Source of the DNA: an uncultured Bacteroidota bacterium
Lineage (GTDB): Bacteria; Bacteroidota; Bacteroidia; Flavobacteriales; Flavobacteriaceae
Reading direction: 5' to 3'
DNA: 8,443 nt
Assembly (NCBI GenBank): GCA_903837025.1
Contig: CAILTC010000564.1
Coordinates: 1-8,443, forward strand
The notes under the pieces are model-generated. The model did no database searches, was not told the DNA's origin, and saw only the letters and a list, made by a program, of their open reading frames with translations. Positions within the stretch are counted from its first letter, which is position 1, and each line of letters opens with the position of its first letter. The position numbers and the translations under genes are program-made. Of this stretch, positions 1-6,786 are shown piece by piece.

Positions 1-146
1 CCACAACTGGAGAACAACAAATGGTAATTGACGAAATGTTTGTCGATGAAATTACTTCGGAAAAAGCAGTTTCAGGAGATCACATTACATTCAAATTGCC
101 CTTTAGAATTAGGTTGTCCGATAAATTGTATAAAATTGTAAATTAG
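1..146 (+). CDS. U32-family protein (RNA hydroxylase/peptidase U32), C-terminal end only
   Basis: Reading from base 3, an open frame of 47 codons runs to a TAG at 144-146; the rest lies upstream of the window. Its product ends in the same way as the complete U32 protein at 885-2126. By eye 31 of 47 residues are identical, including the shared block TFKLPFRIR and the end SDKLYKIV. The match is at protein level: many codons differ at the third position, so this is an old paralogue and not a recent copy. The segment belongs to the small C-terminal domain found in TrhP/YrrO-type U32 proteins, which modify RNA rather than cleave peptides. The ending looks natural, with no frameshift. Whether the upstream part is intact cannot be seen. 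It is probably the first of two tandem U32 genes. Confidence 0.85.
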   Translation, partial: TTGEQQMVIDEMFVDEITSEKAVSGDHITFKLPFRIRLSDKLYKIVN

Positions 147-169
147 TAGCAATTTTAAAACTAATTTAT

Positions 170-610
170 ATGCAACACTCCTTCAATAAATTATGGATTC
201 ATGCTATTTGGGCTACCAAAAATCGTCAGGAATTAATAGATTTTTCAATAGAGAAAATAGTGTATCATTATATTCGAGAGGAATTAATAGAACTTGGATG
301 TCCAGTTAGAATTATTAATGGAATGCCTGATCATGTTCACGCATTATTTTTATTAAATCCACAAAAATCAATTGTCGATGTGATAAAGCAAATAAAAGGA
401 AGTTCTTCTCATTCCATAAATGGAGAAAATCTGATTCTTGAAAAATTTGCTTGGCAAACTGGTTTTGCAGCTTATTCCGTTAGTGAATCTCAATTGGATG
501 TTGTTTATAATTATATTAAAAAACAGAAACAACATCATTTAAAGAAAAAAGGTCAAGAAGAATTTGATGAATTTATAAAATTGCATGGATTGAATAATTC
601 TAACGATTGA
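170..610 (+). CDS. IS200/RAYT-type HUH transposase (Y1_Tnp family)
   Basis: A 146-residue single-domain HUH (Y1) nuclease/transposase, which in this family cuts single-stranded DNA beside a hairpin and forms a 5'-phosphotyrosine link. Visible motifs: the HUH pair H55-V-H57 within GMPDHVHALF (51-60), the segment WQTGFAAYSVS (95-105), and the catalytic tyrosine Y115 in YIKKQKQHH (115-123), where Q119 is the usual helper residue. All catalytic residues are present, so the enzyme is probably active. It starts 24 nt after the upstream U32 stop. I see no IS200-type subterminal hairpin on its left side, but REP-like palindromes begin 25 nt after its stop. That arrangement suits a REP-associated tyrosine transposase (RAYT) better than a self-moving IS200 element. 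The family is clear from the sequence; the RAYT label is inferred from context. Confidence 0.9.
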   Translation: MQHSFNKLWIHAIWATKNRQELIDFSIEKIVYHYIREELIELGCPVRIINGMPDHVHALFLLNPQKSIVDVIKQIKGSSSHSINGENLILEKFAWQTGFAAYSVSESQLDVVYNYIKKQKQHHLKKKGQEEFDEFIKLHGLNNSND

Positions 611-634
611 TTATTTTATTCCTATCATGTTTCC

Positions 635-741
635 CACGGTTGAAACCGTGAGCTATGTTGTAAAACTGGAAATTAAGAGAACACAAAACCCATTACCAAC
701 CATTGCAACTCTTATAAAAATAACAAATCCTTCTTCTTTCA
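635..741. repeat. REPIN-like unit A (palindrome REP1 plus a decayed inverted partner)
   Basis: The unit opens with a perfect palindrome, CACGGTT-GA-AACCGTG (635-650), followed by the tail AGCTATGTTG (651-660). Its sequence recurs 107 nt downstream in unit B: 21 of 26 bases match over 635-660 against 742-767, and about 30 of 40 over the next 40 bases. The position that holds the inverted palindrome in unit B (803-822) corresponds here to 696-715, which begins CCAAC and retains CAAC but no longer pairs, so the second REP appears decayed. This stretch is non-coding. Confidence 0.7.
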
Positions 742-837
742 CACGGTTGAAACAGTACTCGATGTTGGAATACAAGAAATTACGAGAACCAAAAACACAT
801 AGCCAACGGTTTCAACCGTTGGAAAGTAAAAGAAAAC
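742..837. repeat. REPIN-like unit B (REP2 and REP3 in opposite orientation)
   Basis: REP2 (742-767) is an imperfect copy of REP1, sharing CACGGTTGAAAC and the tail ATGTTG, but its palindrome is partly lost. REP3 (803-822) is a perfect 9-bp-arm palindrome, CCAACGGTT-TC-AACCGTTGG, preceded by CACATAG. Read on the minus strand, REP3 has the same head-and-tail order as REP1, palindrome then GCTATGTG, so it is inverted relative to REP1 and REP2. Compared with REP1, one stem pair changes from C-G to A-T on both sides, a compensatory change that supports selection on the hairpin. Confidence 0.7.
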
Positions 838-841
838 AAAA

Positions 842-861
842 CCCAAGGTTTCAAGCTTGGG
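842..861. repeat. REP4, fourth REP-like palindrome
   Basis: CCCAAG (842-847) pairs with CTTGGG (856-861), and TT with AA inside, leaving one G-G mismatch. The core GGTTTCAA is shared with REP3, and 15 of 20 bases match REP3 over the full palindrome. The conserved CATAG flank is missing. It ends 23 nt before the U32 start codon, so in mRNA this hairpin would sit just upstream of the ribosome entry region. Confidence 0.55.
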
Positions 862-884
862 ATAAAAGCATAAAAGGTTTTATC

Positions 885-2126
885 ATGACAACAAACAATA
901 AAATAGAATTAATGGCTCCGGCCGGAAACTTCGAATCGCTACAAGCGGCTATTGACAACGGTGCCGATTCGGTTTATTTTGGAGTTGAACAACTCAATAT
1001 GCGTGCGCGTGCAACCGTAAATTTCACTATGGATGATTTACAAGAAATTGCCCGTCGTTGCGAAGCAAAAAAAATCAGAACCTATTTGACCTTGAACACG
1101 ATCATTTATGATCATGATTTATCGGTTGTAAAAACTTTATTGGCCAAAGCCAAAGAAGCAAATATTACAGCGGTAATTGCTTCGGATCAAGCTGTGATTG
1201 GAATGGCGAGAGGAATTGGAATGGAAGTGCATATTTCGACCCAACTGAATGTTACCAATGCCGAAACTGTAAAATTCTACAATCTTTTTGCTGACACCAT
1301 GGTTTTGAGTCGGGAATTGAGTTTGCGCCAAGTGAAAAAAATCACGGAACAAATCGAAAAAGAACAAATCAAAGGACCAAACGGCAACTTGGTAGAAATA
1401 GAGATCTTTGGTCACGGTGCATTATGTATGGCAGTTTCTGGGAAATGTTATTTGAGTTTACATTCGGATAATTCATCGGCAAATCGCGGTGCTTGCAAAC
1501 AAAATTGTCGCAAGAAATACACGCTTACTGACCAAGAAACCGGTTTCGAAATCGAAGTTGATAATGAATATTTATTGTCACCAAAAGATTTATGCACCAT
1601 CGATTTCCTAGATCAAGTGATCGATTCCGGCATAAAAGTATTGAAAATTGAAGGTCGTGGTCGTGCCCCAGAATATGTGGCAACGGTTATAAAAACCTAT
1701 CGTGATGCGATTGATAGTTATTATGAAGGTACTTATTCTAAAGAGAAAGTGGTAGTTTGGACCGAAACTTTGAGCACCGTTTACAACCGCGGATTTTGGT
1801 CGGGTTATTATCTCGGACAGGAATTAGGCGAATGGAGCGATGTTTCGGGATCGATGGCGACACAGAAAAAAGTATATGTAGGAAAAGGAACTCATTTTTT
1901 CCCAAAAGCAGCCGTTGGACAATTCAAAATTGAAGCTTACGACATTAAAATTGGAGATAAAATTTTAGTTACGGGTCCAAGTACAGGAGCTCAGGAAATG
2001 ATTATCGAAGAAATGTTCGTGAATGATGTTGCTGCCGAAAAAGCAACAAAAGGAGACGATTGTACTTTTAAATTACCTTTCAGAATACGAATGTCGGACA
2101 AATTATATAAAATAGTAGAAGCCTAA
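885..2126 (+). CDS. U32-family protein, probable RNA hydroxylase (TrhP/YrrO-like)
   Basis: A 413-residue U32-family protein. Characterised relatives (TrhP, YrrO, RlhA) hydroxylate tRNA wobble uridine or a 23S rRNA cytidine using prephenate and iron-sulfur chemistry; despite the family name, peptidase activity is doubtful. Visible features: the N-terminal barrel start ELMAPAGNFESLQ (8-20), the U32 signature EIFGHGALCMAVSGKC (173-188), four clustered cysteines C181, C188, C204 and C208 likely to bind an Fe-S cluster, LKIEGRGRAPEYVA (from 253), and the C-terminal domain ending SDKLYKIVEA. I chose ATG 885 because homology begins there. The same frame is open back to an ATG at 627, but that stretch is the REP array. 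The stop overlaps the ferredoxin start (TAATG), which suggests translational coupling. A paralogue's tail lies at 1-146. The exact RNA target cannot be read from sequence. Confidence 0.92.
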   Translation: MTTNNKIELMAPAGNFESLQAAIDNGADSVYFGVEQLNMRARATVNFTMDDLQEIARRCEAKKIRTYLTLNTIIYDHDLSVVKTLLAKAKEANITAVIASDQAVIGMARGIGMEVHISTQLNVTNAETVKFYNLFADTMVLSRELSLRQVKKITEQIEKEQIKGPNGNLVEIEIFGHGALCMAVSGKCYLSLHSDNSSANRGACKQNCRKKYTLTDQETGFEIEVDNEYLLSPKDLCTIDFLDQVIDSGIKVLKIEGRGRAPEYVATVIKTYRDAIDSYYEGTYSKEKVVVWTETLSTVYNRGFWSGYYLGQELGEWSDVSGSMATQKKVYVGKGTHFFPKAAVGQFKIEAYDIKIGDKILVTGPSTGAQEMIIEEMFVNDVAAEKATKGDDCTFKLPFRIRMSDKLYKIVEA

Positions 2127-2356
2127 TGGTCATTGTAACCTTACAACGCGACAAGTGCATTGGCTGTAATTACTGTGTAGAAATGGCTCCGGTTCAATTT
2201 CAAATGTCGAAAAAAGATGGTAAATCGGTTTTGATCAAAAGTGTAAATGCAAAAGGATTTTTTACCTTAAAATCGCACGACCACACAATTGTCGAAAAAT
2301 GTGAATTGGCAGCAAAAGCATGTCCGGTGAAGATCATTTCGATTAAAGAAACATAA
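2126..2356 (+). CDS. single-cluster [4Fe-4S] ferredoxin
   Basis: A 76-residue cytosolic ferredoxin. Cysteines C11, C14 and C17 lie in the motif CIGCNYCVEMAP, and C66 is followed by proline in KACPVKII; these four should bind a single [4Fe-4S] cluster. A fifth cysteine, C59, lies in the EKCELAAKAC segment and is unlikely to be a cluster ligand in this fold. There is no second CxxCxxC motif, so this is not a two-cluster ferredoxin. The ATG overlaps the TAA of the U32 gene by one base, and a terminator follows 28 nt after the stop, so the pair is a compact transcription unit. The inferred job is electron delivery to, or cluster support for, the neighbouring U32 RNA-modifying enzyme. A general ferredoxin role cannot be ruled out. 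Confidence 0.9.
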   Translation: MVIVTLQRDKCIGCNYCVEMAPVQFQMSKKDGKSVLIKSVNAKGFFTLKSHDHTIVEKCELAAKACPVKIISIKET

Positions 2357-2384
2357 AGTTTTAATTAATTCTTGATTATAAAGT

Positions 2385-2418
2385 AACCCATCACGCCATT
2401 ATTTGTGATGGGTTTTTT
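2385..2418 (+). terminator. intrinsic terminator after the U32-ferredoxin unit
   Basis: A perfect 10-bp stem, AACCCATCAC (2385-2394) with GTGATGGGTT (2405-2414), closes a 10-nt loop and runs into six Ts (2413-2418). It sits 28 nt after the ferredoxin stop and ahead of the ricT promoter, separating the two transcription units. Confidence 0.9.
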
Positions 2419-2453
2419 AATATATTTTTATGATTTATTGTGGTTTTTAACCC

Positions 2454-2485
2454 TTGTAACTTAAAACTAAAAAATACTATCTTTA
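2454..2485 (+). promoter_or_regulatory. Bacteroidetes-type promoter for ricT-gldH-PBP
   Basis: TTG at 2454-2456 and TATCTTTA at 2478-2485 fit the Bacteroidetes sigma-A pattern (TTG near -33, TAnnTTTG near -7) with a 21-nt gap; only the final G of the -7 element differs. Transcription would begin around 2492, giving a leader of about 50 nt before the ricT ATG. The match is by eye against a known consensus. It lies directly after a terminator, where a promoter is expected. Confidence 0.6.
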
Positions 2486-2542
2486 CGGATTAAACGTTTT
2501 AAGAACTTAAGTTGTGCCTGTCACAACACTACATATATAATT

Positions 2543-3868
2543 ATGGCATGTACAAGTTGTTCAACTTCTGATGGCGGTTCGCCAAAGGGTTGCAAAAATA
2601 ATGGGACTTGCGGCACCGATAGCTGCAACAAATTAACGGTTTTCGACTGGCTGTCCAATATGAGTTTACCTAATGGAGAAGCGCCTTTTGACTGTGTTGA
2701 AGTCCGTTTTAAAAACGGAAGAAAAGAATTTTATCGCAATACCGAAAAACTAACGTTAAGCATTGGTGACATTGTTGCCACAGAAGCTTCGCCTGGTCAT
2801 GACATAGGAATTGTAACTCTTACCGGCGAATTGGTACGTGTTCAAATGAAGAAAAAAGGAGTCAATCACACCAGTGCCGATGTTGCCAAAGTATATCGAA
2901 AAGCCTCCCAAAAAGACATCGATATCTGGTCCGTTGCACGCGATAAAGAAGAGCCAATGAAAGTTAGAGCTCGTGAATTAGCGATTGCTCAAAAACTGGA
3001 AATGAAAATTTCTGACATCGAATTTCAAGGGGATGGTTCAAAAGCTACTTTTTATTATACTGCCAATGACAGAGTCGATTTTAGACTATTAATCAAAGAT
3101 TTTGCCAAGGAATTCAGTACCAGAGTCGAGATGAAACAAGTTGGTCTTCGTCAGGAAGCAGCACGTTTAGGCGGAATTGGATCTTGCGGAAGAGAATTGT
3201 GTTGTTCGACTTGGCTAACTGATTTTAGAAGCGTAAACACCTCAGCAGCTCGTTACCAACAATTGTCCTTAAATCCACAAAAACTGGCTGGACAATGCGG
3301 AAAATTGAAATGTTGTTTGAATTACGAACTCGATACTTATATGGATGCCTTAAAAGGATTTCCTAGTTTCGACACCAAATTAGTAACCGAAAAAGGAGAT
3401 GCTATTTGTCAGAAACAGGATATTTTCAAAGGAATGATGTGGTTTGCATATACCAATGATTTTGCCAATTGGCACATGCTAAAAATTGAGCAAGTCAACG
3501 AAATAATTGCCGAAAACAAACTCAAAAACAAAGTGGCATCGCTTGAAGATTTCGCAATTGAAGTAGTTCAAGAACCCGAAAAACACTTCAACAATGCAAT
3601 GGGTCAAGAAAGTTTAACCCGTTTTGACCAACCAAAGAAAAGTAAAAAACCAAATAAAAAACGTAAACCTGTAGGGGAAAATCTTATTGTTGCCAATAAC
3701 AATACTGCAAAACCAGCAAATAGTAATACTGCTAATTCGAACCCAAACAGCAATAACAGGCCTAATAATAAAAACAGATCTAATAATAATAAACCTAAGG
3801 TTACCAACGATAAACCAGCGGTACCTAGAAAACCTATAATCATCACTAAAAATGAGAATAAAGAATAG
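2543..3868 (+). CDS. ricT: PSP1-domain protein, RicT (YaaT)-like iron-sulfur RNA-processing regulator
   Basis: A 441-residue cytosolic PSP1-domain protein. In Bacillus subtilis RicT works with RicA and RicF as an Fe-S complex that steers RNase Y in mRNA maturation. The core holds the two expected cysteine motifs, CGRELCC (C215, C220, C221) and CGKLKCC followed by LNYE (C252, C257, C258). Two additions make it much longer than the roughly 275-residue Bacillus protein. One is a cysteine-rich N-terminus (C3, C6, C17, C23, C28). The other is a tail of about 80 residues from residue 362, very rich in Asn, Lys and Pro, which looks disordered and may bind RNA. The start follows a 57-nt gap from the likely promoter element. 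The 3' end overlaps gldH by 17 nt. No RicA or RicF homologue is in the window. The family call is firm; the RNase Y link is carried over from Bacillus. Confidence 0.88.
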   Translation: MACTSCSTSDGGSPKGCKNNGTCGTDSCNKLTVFDWLSNMSLPNGEAPFDCVEVRFKNGRKEFYRNTEKLTLSIGDIVATEASPGHDIGIVTLTGELVRVQMKKKGVNHTSADVAKVYRKASQKDIDIWSVARDKEEPMKVRARELAIAQKLEMKISDIEFQGDGSKATFYYTANDRVDFRLLIKDFAKEFSTRVEMKQVGLRQEAARLGGIGSCGRELCCSTWLTDFRSVNTSAARYQQLSLNPQKLAGQCGKLKCCLNYELDTYMDALKGFPSFDTKLVTEKGDAICQKQDIFKGMMWFAYTNDFANWHMLKIEQVNEIIAENKLKNKVASLEDFAIEVVQEPEKHFNNAMGQESLTRFDQPKKSKKPNKKRKPVGENLIVANNNTAKPANSNTANSNPNSNNRPNNKNRSNNNKPKVTNDKPAVPRKPIIITKNENKE

Positions 3869-4331
3869 TGTAGTACTGATTTTGGTTGTGATTCTCTTTT
3901 TTTCATGCGATAAAAAAAGAGTTTTTGACGAATACAAATCCGTAGGGAGTGCTTGGCATAAAGACAGTATTGTAACTTTCAATTTACCTAAATTAGATTC
4001 GACAAAGCAATATAATTTATTTGTAAATTTGAGGGATAACAGCAACTATCCGTTTAACAATCTGTTTTTAATTATTTCCATGGAAAAACCAAATGGTTTA
4101 ATTAAAGTGGACACGCTCGAATACCAAATGGCCAATCCCGATGGCAGTTTGCTAGGCGATGGCTTTTCGGACATAAAGGAAAGCAAGTTGTTTTACAAAG
4201 AAAAGATAAAATTAGAAGGAATAGCTAAAATTCACATCAAACAAGCGGTCAGGGAAAACGGCAAAATACCTGGAGTTAGCGCTTTAGATGGAATTACAGA
4301 AGTAGGTTTTAGAATAGAAAAAACAGAATAA
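3852..4331 (+). CDS. gldH: gliding motility lipoprotein GldH
   Basis: A 159-residue lipoprotein matching GldH, which in Flavobacterium johnsoniae is needed for gliding and chitin use. The N-terminus MRIKN is followed by a hydrophobic run (6-17) and the lipidated cysteine C19 in FFSC, a signal peptidase II site of the looser Bacteroidetes type. After the cysteine comes DKKR, not the acidic run typical of Bacteroidetes surface-export signals, so I infer that it stays on the periplasmic side. The mature part (from about residue 34) carries the GldH pattern, including VTFNLP, LFVNLRDNSNYPFNNL and a late EVGFRIEK. The start codon lies within the last codons of ricT (17-nt overlap) and the next gene begins 9 nt after the stop, so expression probably depends on the ricT promoter. 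Confidence 0.88.
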   Translation: MRIKNSVVLILVVILFFSCDKKRVFDEYKSVGSAWHKDSIVTFNLPKLDSTKQYNLFVNLRDNSNYPFNNLFLIISMEKPNGLIKVDTLEYQMANPDGSLLGDGFSDIKESKLFYKEKIKLEGIAKIHIKQAVRENGKIPGVSALDGITEVGFRIEKTE

Positions 4332-4340
4332 AATAGTAAT

Positions 4341-6650
4341 ATGGCTGCTCAAAAAAACAATATTAAAACAAAAATCATCGAAAAAGACATCGCTTATTAT
4401 AAAAATAAGTTTTGGAAAGTTTTCTTTTATACTTTGGGAGGAATTCTGATATTTTTCTTATTTGCCTCCTGGGGACTTTTTGGTTCAATGCCCTCATTTG
4501 TTGACCTAGAAAATCCAGATTCTAATTTAGCAACCGAAATTATTGCTTCTGATGGAGCAATTTTGGGTAAATATTTTGAACAAAACAGATCTCAATTAAA
4601 ATATTCTGATTTACCTCAAAATTTCGTTCAAGCCCTTGTAGCCACTGAAGACGAACGTTTTTACGAACATTCAGGAATTGATGGCAGAGGAACTTTAAGA
4701 GCATTTGCCAGTTTGGGACGAAGCGGTGGGGCCAGTACATTGACCCAGCAATTAGCCAAACAATTATTTCACGGAGAAGGTTCTAAATTTCTTCCTTTTC
4801 GAATCGTACAAAAAATCAAAGAATGGATTATTGCCATTCGATTAGAAAGACAATATACCAAGAGCGAAATCCTAGCCATGTATTGCAATGTTTATGATTT
4901 TGGTAATTATTCTGTAGGAGTAAGTTCGGCTGCTAAGACCTATTTTTCAAAATTACCTAAAGATTTAACCGTTGATGAATCGGCAATGTTAGTCGGAATG
5001 TTCAAGAATTCAGGTTTGTACAATCCAATACGAAACATAAAAGGAGTAACAAATCGTAGAAACGTAGTTCTTGCACAAATGGCAAAAAACCATATTATTA
5101 CCCAATCTCAAAAAGAAAAATTACAAGGCGAACCTATTGTATTACATTTCAAATTAGAGAGTCACCGCGAAGGAACAGCAACCTATTTCAGAGAATATTT
5201 GCGGGATTACATGAAAAAATGGGTCGAAGAAAACAAAAAACCAGATGGATCCGATTATAATGTTTACAAGGATGGTCTAAAAATTTACACTACCATCGAT
5301 TCAAGAATGCAATTGCATGCCGAAGAAGCGGTTTCTAAACACATGGCAAACCTTCAAGATGAGTTTTTTATTCAATCAAAAACAAATAAAAACGCACCCT
5401 TCGTAAATATTTCAGATGCTGAAACAAACCGAATTCTAAATCAGGCTATGAAATCATCAAGCAGATGGGCTATTCTGAAAGAACAAGAAAAAAGCGATGA
5501 AGAAATCATAAAAACCTTTAGTATAAAAACTAAAATGACAGTTTTCACCTGGAAAGGGGAAAAAGATACCATCATGACACCTTTAGATTCCATCCGTTAT
5601 TACAAACATTTCTTGCAATCTGGATTAATGGCTATGGACCCTCAAACCGGGGGTATAAAAGCTTGGGTAGGCGGAATCAACTATAAATATTTTCAGTACG
5701 ATCACGTAGGACAAGGCGCCAGACAAGTAGGTTCTACTTTCAAACCGTTTGTTTACGCCTCCGCAATCGAACAATTAGGGATGTCACCATGTGATACAAT
5801 CGTTGACGGTCCATTCATAATTCGCAAAGGACGTCATCACGTAACCGCAGATTGGGAACCAAGAAATTCTGACAATAAATACCGCGGAATGGTAACTTTA
5901 AAACAAGGATTAGCCAATTCTATCAACGTTATTTCGGCAAAATTAATAGACAAAGTAGGTCCTGAGGCCGTAGTCGAATTGGCTCATAAATTGGGAATAA
6001 AATCCGATATTCCGGCACAACCTTCCATAGCACTTGGCGCAGTAGACGTAACCGTATTAGATATGGTCGCTGCTTATAGTACATTTGCCAATGAAGGCGT
6101 TTACATCAAACCGCAATTTATCACTAGAATAGAAGACAAAAGTGGTGTCATCATTTACGAACCAATTCCAGAATCGCATGATGTTTTGAATAAAGACGTT
6201 GCCTTTGCAGTTATCAAATTACTCGAAGGCGTAACCGAAGGTGGCTCAGGAGCAAGATTAAGAACCCAAGGAGGCGGAGGCGGTAGCAATCGCTGGACAG
6301 GCTATCCGTACTCCTTTACAAACCCAATCGCGGGTAAAACCGGAACCACACAAAACCAGTCAGATGGTTGGTTTATGGGAATGGTTCCTAATCTTGTAAC
6401 AGGTGTTTGGGTGGGTTGCGAAGATCGTTCTGCACATTTCAAAAGTATCACTTATGGTCAAGGCGCCACCGCGGCATTGCCAGTTTGGGCTTATTTTATG
6501 AAACTTTGTTATGCCGATCAAAACCTTAAAGTTTCTAAATCAGATTTCGACAGACCACCAAATCTTTCCATAAAAGTAGACTGTTATTCACCAAGAAAAG
6601 TAAAAGACAGCACCGATATTCAACAAGATACAGACGAGTTCGAATTTTAA
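4341..6650 (+). CDS. mrcA: bifunctional class A penicillin-binding protein (PBP1A type)
   Basis: A 769-residue inner-membrane enzyme that polymerises glycan strands and cross-links peptidoglycan. A short cytoplasmic N-terminus is followed by one membrane segment (about 27-47). The GT51 glycosyltransferase domain shows EDERFYEHSG with catalytic E103, GGASTLTQQ (129-137) and KEWIIAIRLERQYTKSEIL. The transpeptidase domain has all three penicillin-binding motifs: S465-T-F-K468 (SxxK), S527-I-N529 (SxN) and K666-T-G-T-T670. A run of five glycines before the KTG motif probably forms a flexible loop. All catalytic residues are present and the length is normal for the class. The gene begins 9 nt after gldH and ends the operon. 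The symbol is a family-level name (mrcA/ponA); the genome may hold other class A enzymes. Confidence 0.95.
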   Translation: MAAQKNNIKTKIIEKDIAYYKNKFWKVFFYTLGGILIFFLFASWGLFGSMPSFVDLENPDSNLATEIIASDGAILGKYFEQNRSQLKYSDLPQNFVQALVATEDERFYEHSGIDGRGTLRAFASLGRSGGASTLTQQLAKQLFHGEGSKFLPFRIVQKIKEWIIAIRLERQYTKSEILAMYCNVYDFGNYSVGVSSAAKTYFSKLPKDLTVDESAMLVGMFKNSGLYNPIRNIKGVTNRRNVVLAQMAKNHIITQSQKEKLQGEPIVLHFKLESHREGTATYFREYLRDYMKKWVEENKKPDGSDYNVYKDGLKIYTTIDSRMQLHAEEAVSKHMANLQDEFFIQSKTNKNAPFVNISDAETNRILNQAMKSSSRWAILKEQEKSDEEIIKTFSIKTKMTVFTWKGEKDTIMTPLDSIRYYKHFLQSGLMAMDPQTGGIKAWVGGINYKYFQYDHVGQGARQVGSTFKPFVYASAIEQLGMSPCDTIVDGPFIIRKGRHHVTADWEPRNSDNKYRGMVTLKQGLANSINVISAKLIDKVGPEAVVELAHKLGIKSDIPAQPSIALGAVDVTVLDMVAAYSTFANEGVYIKPQFITRIEDKSGVIIYEPIPESHDVLNKDVAFAVIKLLEGVTEGGSGARLRTQGGGGGSNRWTGYPYSFTNPIAGKTGTTQNQSDGWFMGMVPNLVTGVWVGCEDRSAHFKSITYGQGATAALPVWAYFMKLCYADQNLKVSKSDFDRPPNLSIKVDCYSPRKVKDSTDIQQDTDEFEF

Positions 6651-6657
6651 TATTTTT

Positions 6658-6760
6658 CGGAGCTATTTCCAGCTGTTCGCTAAATCTTTTTATCCCGCTA
6701 AAACGCAGGATAAACAAGGATATCGCTGCCATCTGGGCTAGGGCATTCGGATTCAAAGGA
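6658..6760. repeat. palindromic intergenic element, probable dispersed Flavobacterium repeat
   Basis: Non-coding DNA directly after the PBP gene. Its centre forms an imperfect inverted repeat: TATCC-c-GC (6691-6698) faces GC-a-GGATA (6705-6712), and weaker pairing extends outwards over about 6684-6721. The flanks (AGCTATTTCCAGCTG on the left, GGGCTAGGGCA on the right) resemble, from memory, a sequence repeated many times in Flavobacterium genomes. Only one copy is in this window, so the dispersed status is recollection and not something seen here. Confidence 0.5.
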
Positions 6761-6786
6761 AATTTTATAATTAAAACACATAATAA

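Noticed and set aside
1..146. Upstream U32 tail as a pseudogene or a recent duplicate of the downstream gene
   Set aside because: The frame is open to a natural stop, and the many silent codon differences from the downstream copy show an old, conserved paralogue.
147..634. Complete IS200 element with left and right ends around the transposase
   Set aside because: No subterminal hairpin is visible in the short left flank (147-169), and no target-related repeat pairs the two sides.
635..861. Possible CRISPR array
   Set aside because: There are only two long units at a 107-nt offset, with diverged palindromic repeats in both orientations and no regular spacers or cas genes.
627..884. N-terminal extension of the U32 gene from ATG 627
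   Set aside because: The extension runs through the REP palindromes, resembles no U32 N-terminus, and homology begins at ATG 885.
3604..4045. Two long minus-strand open frames across the ricT/gldH junction
   Set aside because: They are shadows of the Asn/Lys-rich ricT tail and gldH. Their leucine, isoleucine and phenylalanine runs come from the complementary AT-rich codons.
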